Positions 43,405 to 53,065 are shown, counted from the stretch's first letter. The stretch is DNA of 64,000 bases from a bacterium (GCA_030433255.1 JAUIMI010000001.1:247362-311361), one strand, 5' to 3'. Numbers and translations: made by a program. The notes: a model not told the origin generated them from the sequence alone.

Positions 43405-44702
43405 TTAATCTCTAAACCTTTTTTCCATATATCACCAGCACCAACGGTAATAACAATATAATTGGTATCATATTTCTGAGACATAAACATTTCCTTAAAT
43501 GCCTCTGGTTGTCGTACTGTATATAATTGTACTTTATGTTCATCTATGTTTTTTTCTAATAGAAAGTCTTCTTCGGGTACATGTTCTTCACGTGCACGAT
43601 ATGTCGGGAATAAATATAAAATATCAACTGTTTCGAGTATCTTGGCAAAAGATTCTTTAAAATCTCGAGTACGAGAGTAGAGGTGCGGTTCAAAGAGCAT
43701 AATAATTTTTTTCTCTGGGTAAAAATCTCTCAAACCTTGGATAAGGTATTCTAATCCTTCAGGGTTATGAGCGTAATCATCAAAAAGTATTGCACCATAT
43801 TCAGTGATACCAACATGTTCCATTCTTCGCTTTGGACCTCTGAAGTATTTTGCTAAGTATTCCTTTGTTTCCGCTATGGATAATCCTAGTGCCTCCATTA
43901 CTCCAAGTGTTGCAGCTGCATTTTGAATATTATGTGCACCTGGAATTGATAGCTCAAAAGTAGTATCTATATATTGTCCGTAATCTATAATATTCATTTG
44001 TAATAATTTTGCAGATTTTATAATCGGTTCTAGTTCCTTTAATTGGGTATTACACACCAGAACACCAGAACCTTTTTTATTATTAAGAAATGTTTCAAAA
44101 GTTTTTTGTATATGTTCTAAATTTTTAAAATAATCAAGATGGTCTTCTGTAATATTTGTTATTACGAGAATATCGTGATGTATATGTAAAAATGATTCCT
44201 TGTATTCACAAGCTTCAGTTACAAAATATTCTGATTGTCCTGCAATAAAATTACTATTGTATTTTTGTAGTATGGCACCAACAATACCAGTAGGGTCCAT
44301 ACCAAGATGTTTCATTGATTCAATAATCATTGCAGTGGTAGTGGTTTTTCCATTCGTTCCTGAGACTGCAATTGTTGTAAGAGTGCTACTTATAGCACCT
44401 AGTAATTCTGGGTACGAAAATTCAGGTATCTTTCTGTTATAAGCTTCTTGTCGCTCTATATTATGTTCTGGAACTGCAGGTGAATATATTACTGCATCAT
44501 GTTCAGAAGTTATATTTTCTGGTAAAACACCAATATATATAGGGATATTATAATTATGGATTAAATCACTTGTAATATCAGATTCTACTAAATCAGAACC
44601 AGTGACTTCTATATTATGGTGCCGTAAGTATTTTGCCATTGCTGACATTCCAATACCTCCAATACCAATAAAGTGAACTTTTTTATAATTGAGTATATTC
44701 AT
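43398..44702 (-). CDS. murC: UDP-N-acetylmuramate--L-alanine ligase MurC
   Basis: 434 residues. It attaches the first amino acid of the peptide stem. N-terminal dinucleotide-like loop FIGIGGIGMSAMA, ATP loop VSGTNGKTTTTAM, and the MurC-typical FEPHLYSRT. An upstream ATG would add 16 hydrophobic residues, but TATACT lies 7 nt before the ATG at 44702 (reverse strand), so I use that. Mpl is a paralogue alternative; length and motif favour MurC. Confidence 0.93.
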   Translation of the reverse strand: MNILNYKKVHFIGIGGIGMSAMAKYLRHHNIEVTGSDLVESDITSDLIHNYNIPIYIGVLPENITSEHDAVIYSPAVPEHNIERQEAYNRKIPEFSYPELLGAISSTLTTIAVSGTNGKTTTTAMIIESMKHLGMDPTGIVGAILQKYNSNFIAGQSEYFVTEACEYKESFLHIHHDILVITNITEDHLDYFKNLEHIQKTFETFLNNKKGSGVLVCNTQLKELEPIIKSAKLLQMNIIDYGQYIDTTFELSIPGAHNIQNAAATLGVMEALGLSIAETKEYLAKYFRGPKRRMEHVGITEYGAILFDDYAHNPEGLEYLIQGLRDFYPEKKIIMLFEPHLYSRTRDFKESFAKILETVDILYLFPTYRAREEHVPEEDFLLEKNIDEHKVQLYTVRQPEAFKEMFMSQKYDTNYIVITVGAGDIWKKGLEIKK

Positions 44703-44742
44703 AATACTAGTATACCTTAAGAAAAAAATAGGAACATATTTC

Positions 44743-44770
44743 AAAAACAACCCAATTATGAGTTGTTTTT
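44743..44770 (-). terminator. Terminator after murD
   Basis: AAAAACAACTC/GGGTTGTTTTT (one T-G pair) around ATAATT on the minus strand, overlapping the murD stop. Confidence 0.8.
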
Positions 44771-46135
44771 GATGTGGTTTTTTACATATCGTAAGTATTG
44801 ATCATTTCGTTCATATTCATTATTGAATACACCAAAAGACGCAGCTCCAGGCGAGAGAATAATTATATCTCCATTTTCTGCATGCGAAATCGCAATATTA
44901 AAGGCTGTTTTCATACTGAGTGTTTCAGTAAAATTTTCAAAACGAATAGGAAAGCAATCTTTTAATTTATCGGTTGCCGCACCAGAAAAAAGAAGAGTAA
45001 ATTTAATATGACGTGTGATATATTTTGCCATTTTTTGGTAATGAAACTCCTTATCTGCTCCGCCACCAATAAGAATAATATTTCTTTCCGGGTATTTCTT
45101 TTTTAATGATTGAAGAGAGGTAACTGTTGATTCTGGTGTTGTTGAATTATTGTCGTTAAAAAATAATCTATCATCTTTATCCTTTCCGATATATTGGAAG
45201 CGACCATCAACCCCCTTGAACTCAGTAAGTGATTCTTTAATAATTGATTGAGGTATCTCTAGAAGTTTTGCTACCTGATATGCCTGTGCAATATTTTTTT
45301 CGTTATGTTTTCCAAAAATGTGATATTTCCAAGATTTAGGAATTTGCTTGAACCGAGCTATGGTTTGTTTTGCAGGTATTGTTCCTTTGAAATATTTTTT
45401 TAATGCTCTCTTTGATGCACTCGTAAGTATTAAATTATCTTCATTATTTTGATATTTAAAAATAGCTGATTTATCTTTAAAATAGGATCGCATGGAACCA
45501 TTATAATAATTTAAATGATCTTCAAAAAAATTAGTAAATACCGCAATGTGTGGTGAAATTTTTACTGTATGTAGTCCTTGTAGTTGCCATGAGTCGAGTT
45601 CAGCTAAGATAATATCTCCATGATTAACTTTTTTAAGTAGGGGAAGGTTTGCTACGCCTCGTACATTTCCAGCAACATGGTATGGTAAACCTGATTTTTT
45701 TAATAAATTTTCTATAAGACCGGTTGTCGTTGATTTACCTTTTGAACCAGTTATTCCTATGACGGTTACTTCAATATTTTCTCTTTTGAGTATATCTAGT
45801 ACAAGTGCGAATGACATATGTACTGGAATATGTTCATCTTGTGCTGTAGAGATGTATTTATTATCTAAAGGAACCCCAGATCCCTTAATAACCATGTCCC
45901 TTCCTCTAAAATCATGAACACTATGTTTTCCTAGCGTATAAGAAATATTTTTAAACTTTTTAAGTTGACGTAATGATTTTTGGAGCAGTTTTGATTTTTT
46001 TAAATCTGTTGCAGTGATTTCAGCGCCACAACTAGCAAGAAATTTAATATCACCAACTCCACGACCAAGAATACCAATCCCCATAACGGTGATTTTTTTA
46101 TCTTTAAAATAGTGTTGGTAATCAACCTTTTTCAT
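44756..46135 (-). CDS. murD: UDP-N-acetylmuramoylalanine--D-glutamate ligase MurD
   Basis: 459 residues. It adds D-glutamate, the MurI product. Features: MGIGILGRGVGD N-terminal loop, ATP loop GITGSKGKSTTTGL, and NDNNSTTPESTVTSL in the C-terminal domain. The start at 46135 has TATACT 6 nt upstream on the minus strand; an earlier ATG overlaps that box. It is separated from murC by its own terminator, so these adjacent mur genes are separate units. Confidence 0.92.
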   Translation of the reverse strand: MKKVDYQHYFKDKKITVMGIGILGRGVGDIKFLASCGAEITATDLKKSKLLQKSLRQLKKFKNISYTLGKHSVHDFRGRDMVIKGSGVPLDNKYISTAQDEHIPVHMSFALVLDILKRENIEVTVIGITGSKGKSTTTGLIENLLKKSGLPYHVAGNVRGVANLPLLKKVNHGDIILAELDSWQLQGLHTVKISPHIAVFTNFFEDHLNYYNGSMRSYFKDKSAIFKYQNNEDNLILTSASKRALKKYFKGTIPAKQTIARFKQIPKSWKYHIFGKHNEKNIAQAYQVAKLLEIPQSIIKESLTEFKGVDGRFQYIGKDKDDRLFFNDNNSTTPESTVTSLQSLKKKYPERNIILIGGGADKEFHYQKMAKYITRHIKFTLLFSGAATDKLKDCFPIRFENFTETLSMKTAFNIAISHAENGDIIILSPGAASFGVFNNEYERNDQYLRYVKNHIKNNS

Positions 46136-46223
46136 AATTTCAGTATACACGTGTTATTGCTAAAACAAAGCTTGTCTTATTAATATGATTATGATTTCTT
46201 TTTAATTTGATATACTACCCTAT

Positions 46224-47522
46224 ATGGACATATTCTCCCTACATCAAAAATTTATAGAATGTAATCAAGAGATTTCAACAGATACGAGAATGTTAACAGC
46301 AGGTTCGTTATTTTTTGCATGGAAAGGTGAGTTTGTTGACGGTAATAGCTATGCCAAAGAGGCATTGGAAAAAGGTGCTCGGTATGTAGTCATCGATAAC
46401 CCAGAGTATGCGGAAGATAGTCGATATATTCTCGTTGATAATTCACTAGAAACCTTAGCAGAACTAGCACGTTACCACAGACGGCAGTTTGATATTCCTG
46501 TTATTGCAATTGGAGGAAGTAACGGGAAAACAACTACCAAAGAATTAACTGCTGAAATATTACGTACACAGAAAGATGTCGTTGCTTCTTTCGCTAGTGA
46601 GAATAATCATGTAGGTGTACCAAAAACATTATTACGTATAACTAATGCAACTGACATAATAGTATTAGAGTTTGGTGCTAATCATAAGGGGGAAATTGCA
46701 ACATTGTGTAAAATTGCAGAACCGACAATCGGACTTATTACCAATATCGGGCGAGATCATATTGGTCTATTTGGTGACCAAGCAGCTATTATTGAGTCTA
46801 ATGTTGAGTTATATGATTATCTTCGATTGCATAATAGATATGTACTCGTAAATAAAAATAATATGACACTAATGAAGTACGCAAAAGGAATTGATCAAAC
46901 CTGTTATGGAGAAGGTGTAAAAAATGAATTTGGTGGATTCTCACAGAAAACAATTCCCTATGTTTCTTTGAAATGGAAGAACTATCTTATTCAATCCCAA
47001 CTTACAGGAGAATATAATATTGAAAACATTATTGCTGCTATTTCAGTAGGTGTTTATTTTGATATTACAGAGAATCATATTAAAAATGCTATAGAATCAT
47101 ACAAACCATTAAACAATCGATCAGAACTATTTATAACAGAAAAAGATAATATAGTTATTAAAGATTTTTATAATGCAAATAGTACAAGCATGGAAGCATC
47201 ACTAAATAATCTTAAGGATCTTGCAAGTACATATTCAAAAAAGAAGAGTATTGCAATATTAGGTGACATGCTTGAGTTAGGGGAATTTAGTATTGATGAA
47301 CATCAATCTGTGGTTGATACTGCACAATCGTTTGATTTTGATGAAGTGATTTTGATTGGACCAGATTTCAAACAGACAAATCATAACGATTGCATTCATT
47401 ACAATAATGTAGATGAAGCAATTTTTGATTTACAAAAACAAAATTTTCATGATTCAGTAATTTTACTAAAGGCATCAAATGGAACCAATTTTAAAAAAAT
47501 ATTTAAAGAGATAGATTGGTAA
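46224..47522 (+). CDS. murF: UDP-N-acetylmuramoyl-tripeptide--D-alanyl-D-alanine ligase MurF
   Basis: 432 residues. It adds D-Ala-D-Ala to complete the stem peptide. ATP loop AIGGSNGKTTTKEL, GANHKGEI and the GDMLELGEFS motif of the C-terminal domain identify the family. TATACT (46211-46216) lies 7 nt before the ATG. It is divergent from murD; no ddl is seen. Confidence 0.92.
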   Translation: MDIFSLHQKFIECNQEISTDTRMLTAGSLFFAWKGEFVDGNSYAKEALEKGARYVVIDNPEYAEDSRYILVDNSLETLAELARYHRRQFDIPVIAIGGSNGKTTTKELTAEILRTQKDVVASFASENNHVGVPKTLLRITNATDIIVLEFGANHKGEIATLCKIAEPTIGLITNIGRDHIGLFGDQAAIIESNVELYDYLRLHNRYVLVNKNNMTLMKYAKGIDQTCYGEGVKNEFGGFSQKTIPYVSLKWKNYLIQSQLTGEYNIENIIAAISVGVYFDITENHIKNAIESYKPLNNRSELFITEKDNIVIKDFYNANSTSMEASLNNLKDLASTYSKKKSIAILGDMLELGEFSIDEHQSVVDTAQSFDFDEVILIGPDFKQTNHNDCIHYNNVDEAIFDLQKQNFHDSVILLKASNGTNFKKIFKEIDW

Positions 47523-47565
47523 TCTTCTTTTTTATTTTCCTAATTTTCATATACTAGAAACAGTA

Positions 47566-48789
47566 ATGAATCTATCTCAATACAAAAAAATAGAAATTTC
47601 AAAAAATCCAGGAGTCTATTTCTTTAAAAAAGGGAATGATATTTTATATATCGGAAAGGCTACAAATTTAGCACATCGAACTCATAGTTATTTCCAAAAA
47701 AACCTCATGGAATCACGGGGACCATTAATCGTTAAAATGGTTCAAGACACCACATCTATAGAGTACCAAGAAACTGATTCTGCTCTTGAGGCTTTAATCT
47801 TGGAATCATATCTCATAAAACAACATGCACCTGTTTATAATACAAAGGAGAAAGATAATAAGAGTTATAATTATGTTGTTATTACCAATGAACTATTTCC
47901 TCGAATATTTACAGTACGACAACGTGTTCTCAATACATTAGAATCTAAAAAAGAAACACAACCACTCTATACATTTGGGCCTTTTCCTAATGGTAAACAG
48001 CTGGTAATCGCATTACGTATCATACGAAAAATTTTTCCTTTCTATGGTAAAAAAACTGAACAAAATCATAGTGCAGAATTTTACAAACAATTAGGTTTGG
48101 TTCCAGGATCTACAGATAAAAAAGCACAAAAACAATACCGAGAAAATATTGAATACATTGCAACTTTCTTTAAGGGTAAAAAGAAAAACCTTATAAAAAC
48201 TCTAGAAAAGAGAATGATGGAATTAGCTAAAGAGTTAAAATTTGAACAAGCAAATATTATTAAACGCCAAATTGCTTCTTTGCATCACATTCATGATATT
48301 GCATTATTGCAACATGATTTTGATGAAAAACCATATTTACAGAATTTCCGAATGGAGGCGTATGATATTGCGCACATGCAAGGAGATGCAATGGTTGGTG
48401 TTATGGTAGTTTACTCAGGAACTGAAATAGATAATAGGGAACACCGTGTTTTTACTATTCAATCGGTTGATAATTCAAACGATGTTGCCGCACTCTATGA
48501 AACGATTTCTCGACGCTTGCGACACACAGAGTGGGCATATCCTCAAGTAATTATTGTTGATGGTGGAATAGCTCAAAAACGAATTATTGAGAAAGCATTA
48601 CGTGAATACAAACTTTCTATTCCTGTGGTTGCAGTAGTAAAAGATGATAAGCATAAGGCAAGAGAATTGCTTGGTCAAAAGAAAATCATAGAAAAATACC
48701 ATCGGAAAATTGTTGCACTTAATGCAGAATCACATCGCTTTGCTATTAAGCAACACAAGCGAAAGCGAGATAAGAATTTTTTGAAATAA
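47566..48789 (+). CDS. uvrC: UvrC-like excinuclease subunit, C-terminally shortened
   Basis: 407 residues against about 600. It makes both incisions of nucleotide excision repair in known systems. GIY-YIG domain (GVYFFKKGNDILYIGKATNL, residues 17-36), UVR motif around 215-250 (MMELAKELKFEQANIIKRQI), and the RNase-H-like endonuclease domain (AYDIAHMQGD, VIIVDGG, SHRFAI) are present. The C-terminal tandem HhH DNA-binding domain is absent and the linker shortened. It could be a minimal UvrC or a paralogue such as Cho. uvrA and uvrB are not in the window. Confidence 0.85.
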   Translation: MNLSQYKKIEISKNPGVYFFKKGNDILYIGKATNLAHRTHSYFQKNLMESRGPLIVKMVQDTTSIEYQETDSALEALILESYLIKQHAPVYNTKEKDNKSYNYVVITNELFPRIFTVRQRVLNTLESKKETQPLYTFGPFPNGKQLVIALRIIRKIFPFYGKKTEQNHSAEFYKQLGLVPGSTDKKAQKQYRENIEYIATFFKGKKKNLIKTLEKRMMELAKELKFEQANIIKRQIASLHHIHDIALLQHDFDEKPYLQNFRMEAYDIAHMQGDAMVGVMVVYSGTEIDNREHRVFTIQSVDNSNDVAALYETISRRLRHTEWAYPQVIIVDGGIAQKRIIEKALREYKLSIPVVAVVKDDKHKARELLGQKKIIEKYHRKIVALNAESHRFAIKQHKRKRDKNFLK

Positions 48790-48820
48790 AAACAACCAAG
48801 AGAAAACTTGGTTGTTTTTA
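48788..48820. terminator. Bidirectional terminator (uvrC / tRNA-Ala)
   Basis: AAAAACAACCAAG/CTTGGTTGTTTTT around a 6-nt loop. Confidence 0.9.
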
Positions 48821-48821
48821 T

Positions 48822-48898
48822 TGGTGGACCTGACAGGACTCGAACCTGCCACCTCGTCAGTGCAAGTGACGCGCTCTAGCCAGATGAGCTACAGGCCC
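48822..48898 (-). tRNA. tRNA-Ala (anticodon TGC), CCA encoded
   Basis: Acceptor GGGCCTG/CAGGTCC, D-arm GCTC/GAGC, anticodon stem CGTCA/TGACG around CTTGCAC, T-arm GCAGG with TTCGAGT. Discriminator A followed by genomic CCA (48822-48824). Confidence 0.95.
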
Positions 48899-48963
48899 AT
48901 TGCAACAATAATTGCTGCTGTGTAATTCATGAAGGTAAACCTTCGAAAGAACAACTGGGAAGT

Positions 48964-48991
48964 ATTATATGTGAAGTACTGAATTATGCAA
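48964..48991 (-). promoter_or_regulatory. Promoter of tRNA-Ala
   Basis: Minus strand TTGCAT (48991-48986), 16-bp spacer, TATAAT (48969-48964). The precursor would carry a leader of about 58 nt with a GAAGG/CCTTC hairpin. Confidence 0.7.
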
Positions 48992-49002
48992 GTATGTATT
49001 TT

Positions 49003-49034
49003 AAAAACCTAAAACTTTTTAGTTTTAGGTTTTC
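49003..49034 (-). terminator. Terminator after the second site-2 protease
   Basis: AAAACCTAAAACT/AGTTTTAGGTTTT around a short T loop; reads out on the minus strand. Confidence 0.85.
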
Positions 49035-49050
49035 TTATATTTTTTTTAAT

Positions 49051-49791
49051 TTAACTAAAAAACCAATCATAAATTATGATAATAAGGAAAATAATAGAGC
49101 TATATTTAACATATGCATTATGTGGTATATTTTTCTTTTTTAGCCAAGCTGATATTATTCTTCCTCCATCTAAAGGCATTAATACAATCATATTAAATAA
49201 CCCTAAAATCAAATTAATTACCAAGGTGAATATTAAAATATCTTGTATTGATTTTATATTCCCAGTTATCGATTTTATTTCTGAACCAAATCCATCTTCA
49301 GAAGAAGAAATATCAATAATATAAAATCTAATAAGAAAAAATAATACAATTAAACCAATGACTGGAGTAAGATACATATGAAAAAAAGTTTCAAAACGTA
49401 TTAACAAAAAACCTCCAACGATAATAATCAATAAAAGGATTATCATATTTGTAGTAATGGGTTTATTAAAAATAATTAACAATACACAGCAAAACATCGC
49501 TAATAATAAATTAAAAGTTATTCCTGCTCCAGAAATAGATATCTCGTTTCTAAAACTTTCATTGTGAGCTCTTACATTTCCTTCGTGTGAAATCCATCCA
49601 CCAAACGGAAGTAACCTAATTATAATAGGTGTGCCTGGGAATTTTTTCCACCATAATGAAAATAGCTTAGGTCCAATGCCTATATTAATATTTATTACTT
49701 TTATGTTATATTTTTTTGCTTTGAATGCATGACCAAATTCATGAACAGCAATTGAAAATATTATTATTAGAATAATAATTATAAGTTTCAT
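49051..49791 (-). CDS. M50 site-2 protease-family membrane protein
   Basis: 246 residues, almost wholly hydrophobic with about six helices. His17-Glu18-x-x-His21 (VHEFGHAF) and MPLDGGR near the end form the M50 zinc site. There is no PDZ domain, unlike RseP at 39.7 kb; this matches the SpoIVFB/minimal S2P type. A loop with GGWISHEGNVRAHNESFRNE lies between helices. Composition is very AT-rich. Substrate unknown; it is monocistronic. Confidence 0.8.
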   Translation of the reverse strand: MKLIIIILIIIFSIAVHEFGHAFKAKKYNIKVININIGIGPKLFSLWWKKFPGTPIIIRLLPFGGWISHEGNVRAHNESFRNEISISGAGITFNLLLAMFCCVLLIIFNKPITTNMIILLLIIIVGGFLLIRFETFFHMYLTPVIGLIVLFFLIRFYIIDISSSEDGFGSEIKSITGNIKSIQDILIFTLVINLILGLFNMIVLMPLDGGRIISAWLKKKNIPHNAYVKYSSIIFLIIIIYDWFFS

Positions 49792-49914
49792 ATTAAATTT
49801 TTTTTAATTATACAATAAATTTTCTTTATTTAATTAAATCAAAATTATTTTAAAATACAAGTTACTTTAAATAAAAATAATTGTAAATTATAACCTCATA
49901 GGTATACTCTAACC

Positions 49915-50691
49915 ATGAAAACAAAAGGAGACACTTTTTATATCTATGGTAAGAAACCAGTTGAGGAGCAATTAATGCGTAACCCAGATAATGTTATGCG
50001 TGTTTTTATTTCGGATAAAATTGCAAAAAAATACGGAGGATTTGAAACCTTGCGAGATTACGTAAAACAACATCGCATTCCAATGAATCCAATCACAAAA
50101 GCTAAAATTGAAGAATATGTTGGTGATGTAAACGATCAAGGAGTAATTGCGTTACTACGGCGACCTGAATATATTGAATTTGAAGAATGGTTTGAAACGG
50201 TTGATTTAGATACCTATCCATGTGTATTGGTATTAGACCATATCGAAGATACGCATAATTTCGGTGCACTATTACGTACTGCTGCAGCCGCTGGTGTTGC
50301 TGGTGTTATTGTTGGTAAAGATAGACAAGCTCCGATTAACGGAACGGTATATAAAACTTCAGCAGGAGCATTAACACAAGTTCCTGTAATCCGTGTTTCT
50401 AATATTAATCAGTCAATTAAGCGTTTGCAAGAAAACAAATTTTGGGTTTCGGCAGTTGATATGGAAGATGGTACTAAAAAAACACAAAGTCTCTGGGGTC
50501 AAACCTTTGATACACCTACGGTATTTGTTCTCGGTGGTGAAGGGAAGGGTGTTTCTGAAAAGACTCGTGAACATGCTGATTTTATCATTTCAATCCCAAT
50601 GGAAAATGACGTTGAATCATTAAATGTTTCAGTTGCTGGAGCATTGGTAATGTATGAGTGGAAAAGACAGATAGCTCAATTTAAAAAATAA
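49915..50691 (+). CDS. rlmB: 23S rRNA 2'-O-methyltransferase, SpoU/TrmH family (RlmB-like)
   Basis: 258 residues. N-terminal substrate-binding domain (IYGKKPVEEQL to about 80) and SPOUT domain with knot motifs: DHIEDTHNFGALLRTAAAAG, VLGGEGKGVS and ESLNVSVAGALVMYEW. The full set matches enzymes that methylate 23S G2251; a tRNA target cannot be ruled out. TATACT (49903-49908) lies 6 nt before the ATG. Confidence 0.88.
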   Translation: MKTKGDTFYIYGKKPVEEQLMRNPDNVMRVFISDKIAKKYGGFETLRDYVKQHRIPMNPITKAKIEEYVGDVNDQGVIALLRRPEYIEFEEWFETVDLDTYPCVLVLDHIEDTHNFGALLRTAAAAGVAGVIVGKDRQAPINGTVYKTSAGALTQVPVIRVSNINQSIKRLQENKFWVSAVDMEDGTKKTQSLWGQTFDTPTVFVLGGEGKGVSEKTREHADFIISIPMENDVESLNVSVAGALVMYEWKRQIAQFKK

Positions 50692-50717
50692 CTACAGAAT
50701 ATTCTGTAGTTATTTTA
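50683..50717 (+). terminator. Terminator after rlmB
   Basis: Perfect 16-bp palindrome arms (50685-50700, 50701-50716); the apex must open for a loop. T-rich right arm. Confidence 0.8.
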
Positions 50718-50757
50718 TTGTTTTAATGAACCCACTTAAAATGATATAATTCATGTT

Positions 50758-51615
50758 ATGGAAGATTATTTTGAAACATTAGTGCCTGATATTCAGTTAT
50801 GGCTACAAGAGCATGGACTCATTGTTCTTGGTATTATTGCAGGAACATGGATTCTTTCTAAATTCATGAATTCTTTAATTGTTCGTATTACACGAAAAAT
50901 GATTCCGAGAGGGTCATTTGTATCGGATGCTGAAGAAAAAAAACGAGAAGACACCCTCATTAAAATTTCTCAGAATTTTTTTGGAATTTTTATTTGGGTT
51001 GCTGCTGCACTTGGAATACTACATCAATTTGGTGTACCGGTCGCACCGCTCATTACCGGTGCTGGTATTATTGGAGTTGCTATTGGGTTTGGCTCTCAAT
51101 CACTCGTAAAAGATATCATTACAGGGTTATTCATTATTGCAGAAAATCAATTTAGAATTGGCGATTTTATTTGTGTTGATACCTATTGTGGAACCGTCGA
51201 AGATATGACATTGCGCGTAACAAAATTACGTCAAATAGATGGAACCATTCACTATATTCCAAATGGTGAAATAAAAGTTGCTTCAAATAAATCAAAAGAC
51301 TATTCAAAGGTTGATTTAAAAATTGGTGTTGGATACCATACTGATTTTGATAAATTAGAAGAAATCGTTAATCAAGTAGGGCAAGAGCTAGCTGAAGATG
51401 AAGAGTTTGGAATTCATATTATTGAGGCTCCACATTTTCTACGTATTGATGATTTTGGAGATTATTCAATTCAAGTACATATTTCTGGGAAGGTGTACCC
51501 AAAAACACAGTACTTAATTAATGGCGAAATGCGTCGCAGATTGAAAAAAATATTTGATGATTATGGAATTGAAATTCCGTATCCTACACGTGTTGTACAT
51601 ACTACTACTGATTAA
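50758..51615 (+). CDS. MscS-family small-conductance mechanosensitive channel
   Basis: 285 residues, E. coli MscS size. Three N-terminal helices; the pore helix region is LITGAGIIGVAIGFGSQSLVKDIITGLFI (split: GAGIIGVAIGFGSQSLVKD), with the Gly/Ala pattern of TM3, followed by FRIGDFI and the beta domain (GTVEDMTLRVTKLRQIDGTI, YIPNGE). It releases ions in hypo-osmotic stress as a heptamer. TATAAT (50745-50750) lies 7 nt before the ATG. trpS follows by 8 bp. Confidence 0.92.
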   Translation: MEDYFETLVPDIQLWLQEHGLIVLGIIAGTWILSKFMNSLIVRITRKMIPRGSFVSDAEEKKREDTLIKISQNFFGIFIWVAAALGILHQFGVPVAPLITGAGIIGVAIGFGSQSLVKDIITGLFIIAENQFRIGDFICVDTYCGTVEDMTLRVTKLRQIDGTIHYIPNGEIKVASNKSKDYSKVDLKIGVGYHTDFDKLEEIVNQVGQELAEDEEFGIHIIEAPHFLRIDDFGDYSIQVHISGKVYPKTQYLINGEMRRRLKKIFDDYGIEIPYPTRVVHTTTD

Positions 51616-51623
51616 TATTAATT

Positions 51624-52604
51624 ATGATTACAAAAGATACAAAAAAAATCGGATTATCTGGTGTTAAACCTACTGGGCGACCGCACATTGGAAATTATTT
51701 TGGGGCAATGAAGCAATTTGTTGATTTACAAGATGAATTCCATATGCATATTTTCATTGCTGAATACCATGCACTTACCACTATGCAAAATGGTGAAGAG
51801 TTACGCGAAAGCATCAATAATTTGGTGTTAGATTACCTTGCAATTGGACTTGATCCAGAAAAGGTAACTATCTATAGGCAATCAGATATTCCTGAATTAA
51901 CTGAATTAACATGGGTATTTAATTGTTTGGTTACAGTTCCTTGGCTTGAGCGAGCTCATGCATTTAAAGATAGAACCGCAAAGGGTATAGAAGCTTCGGT
52001 TGGTTTATTTGATTATCCCGTTCTTATGGCGGCTGATATTTTGTTACCAAATGCAGACATTGTTCCGGTTGGTAAAGATCAAATTCAACATATAGAAATG
52101 ACTCGTGAGATAGCACGTAAGTTTAATAATATATATGGAGACACCTTTAATGAACCAGAAGAACATATCGTAGAAAATGTTGCCGTTGTTCCGGGAACTG
52201 ACGGTCAAAAAATGTCAAAATCATACGGGAATACGATTCCTTTATTTGGAACAGATGCTGAGATTAAAAAAGCGATTATGGGAATTGTTACTGATAGTAA
52301 ATTACCTGAGGACCCTAAAAATCCAGATGAGTGTAATATTTTTGCTCTTCACACGTTGATAACACCTGAGCCTCAATTATCCGAAATCAGAAAAGGGTAT
52401 GAACAAGGAGGTCTTGGTTATGGTGATTCCAAAAAAATTCTATTAGAAAACTATCTTATGTTCATTGCTCCAATGCGTGAAAAACGAAAATACTTTGAAG
52501 AAAATCCCGGAATCGTAAGGCAGATTCTTGATGAAGGGAAAAATACGATGCAAAAAATCGCTCGAAATAAAATAAAAGAAGTTAGAGAAAGAGTAGGATT
52601 ATAA
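51624..52604 (+). CDS. trpS: Tryptophanyl-tRNA synthetase
   Basis: 326 residues, normal size. Class I core with the HIGH-like PTGRPHIGNYFG near the N-terminus and KMSKSYGN (residues about 193-200). The tryptophan-pocket stretch AADILLPNADIVPVGKDQIQH is intact. It sits behind the MscS gene, probably in one unit. Trp is encoded by TGG throughout the window. Confidence 0.96.
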   Translation: MITKDTKKIGLSGVKPTGRPHIGNYFGAMKQFVDLQDEFHMHIFIAEYHALTTMQNGEELRESINNLVLDYLAIGLDPEKVTIYRQSDIPELTELTWVFNCLVTVPWLERAHAFKDRTAKGIEASVGLFDYPVLMAADILLPNADIVPVGKDQIQHIEMTREIARKFNNIYGDTFNEPEEHIVENVAVVPGTDGQKMSKSYGNTIPLFGTDAEIKKAIMGIVTDSKLPEDPKNPDECNIFALHTLITPEPQLSEIRKGYEQGGLGYGDSKKILLENYLMFIAPMREKRKYFEENPGIVRQILDEGKNTMQKIARNKIKEVRERVGL

Positions 52605-52622
52605 GAATAATTAAAAGATATT

Positions 52623-52985
52623 ATGACAGATAAAAAACATTGGATTAGCAAACTTGTACCAGCATTAGCATTTGCGGCTGGAATTATTATCGCTTCTGTT
52701 GGTGGAATCATGACAATAAGTTCATCAATGAAACTAGCATTGTTTGAATCAGAACCATATTCGTATGTTACCAAAGAACAGTGTCGATTTGATTACAACA
52801 AAACAGCATCACCAGATTCTTTGAATTACGAACGAACCCAAAAAGAAATTGATGAATGTTTATTAGAACGTAAACAAGAAGAATTAGAGCGTTTTCAAAA
52901 TAACCAAAAGGAGAATATTGTTGATGGAGTTTCTGCTTTGGTTGTTGGTGGTGTTCTTCTGCTTGCGTTCAGAAGAAGAAAATAA
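52623..52985 (+). CDS. Hypothetical two-helix membrane protein
   Basis: 120 residues with hydrophobic helices at about 11-34 and 97-114. Between them lies an extracytoplasmic loop with two Cys and a coiled-coil-like stretch (YERTQKEIDECLLERKQEEL). It starts 18 bp after trpS. No known family. Confidence 0.6.
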   Translation: MTDKKHWISKLVPALAFAAGIIIASVGGIMTISSSMKLALFESEPYSYVTKEQCRFDYNKTASPDSLNYERTQKEIDECLLERKQEELERFQNNQKENIVDGVSALVVGGVLLLAFRRRK

Positions 52986-53010
52986 AAACTACAAATATAT
53001 GTGGTTTTTA
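52984..53010 (+). terminator. Terminator after the trpS unit
   Basis: AAAAACTACA/TGTGGTTTTT (one T-G) around AATATA. Confidence 0.75.
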
Positions 53011-53065
53011 TTTTGGACTTTTAATTATTTTATGTAATAATTTAAAAAAATAAAACTGAAAAATT

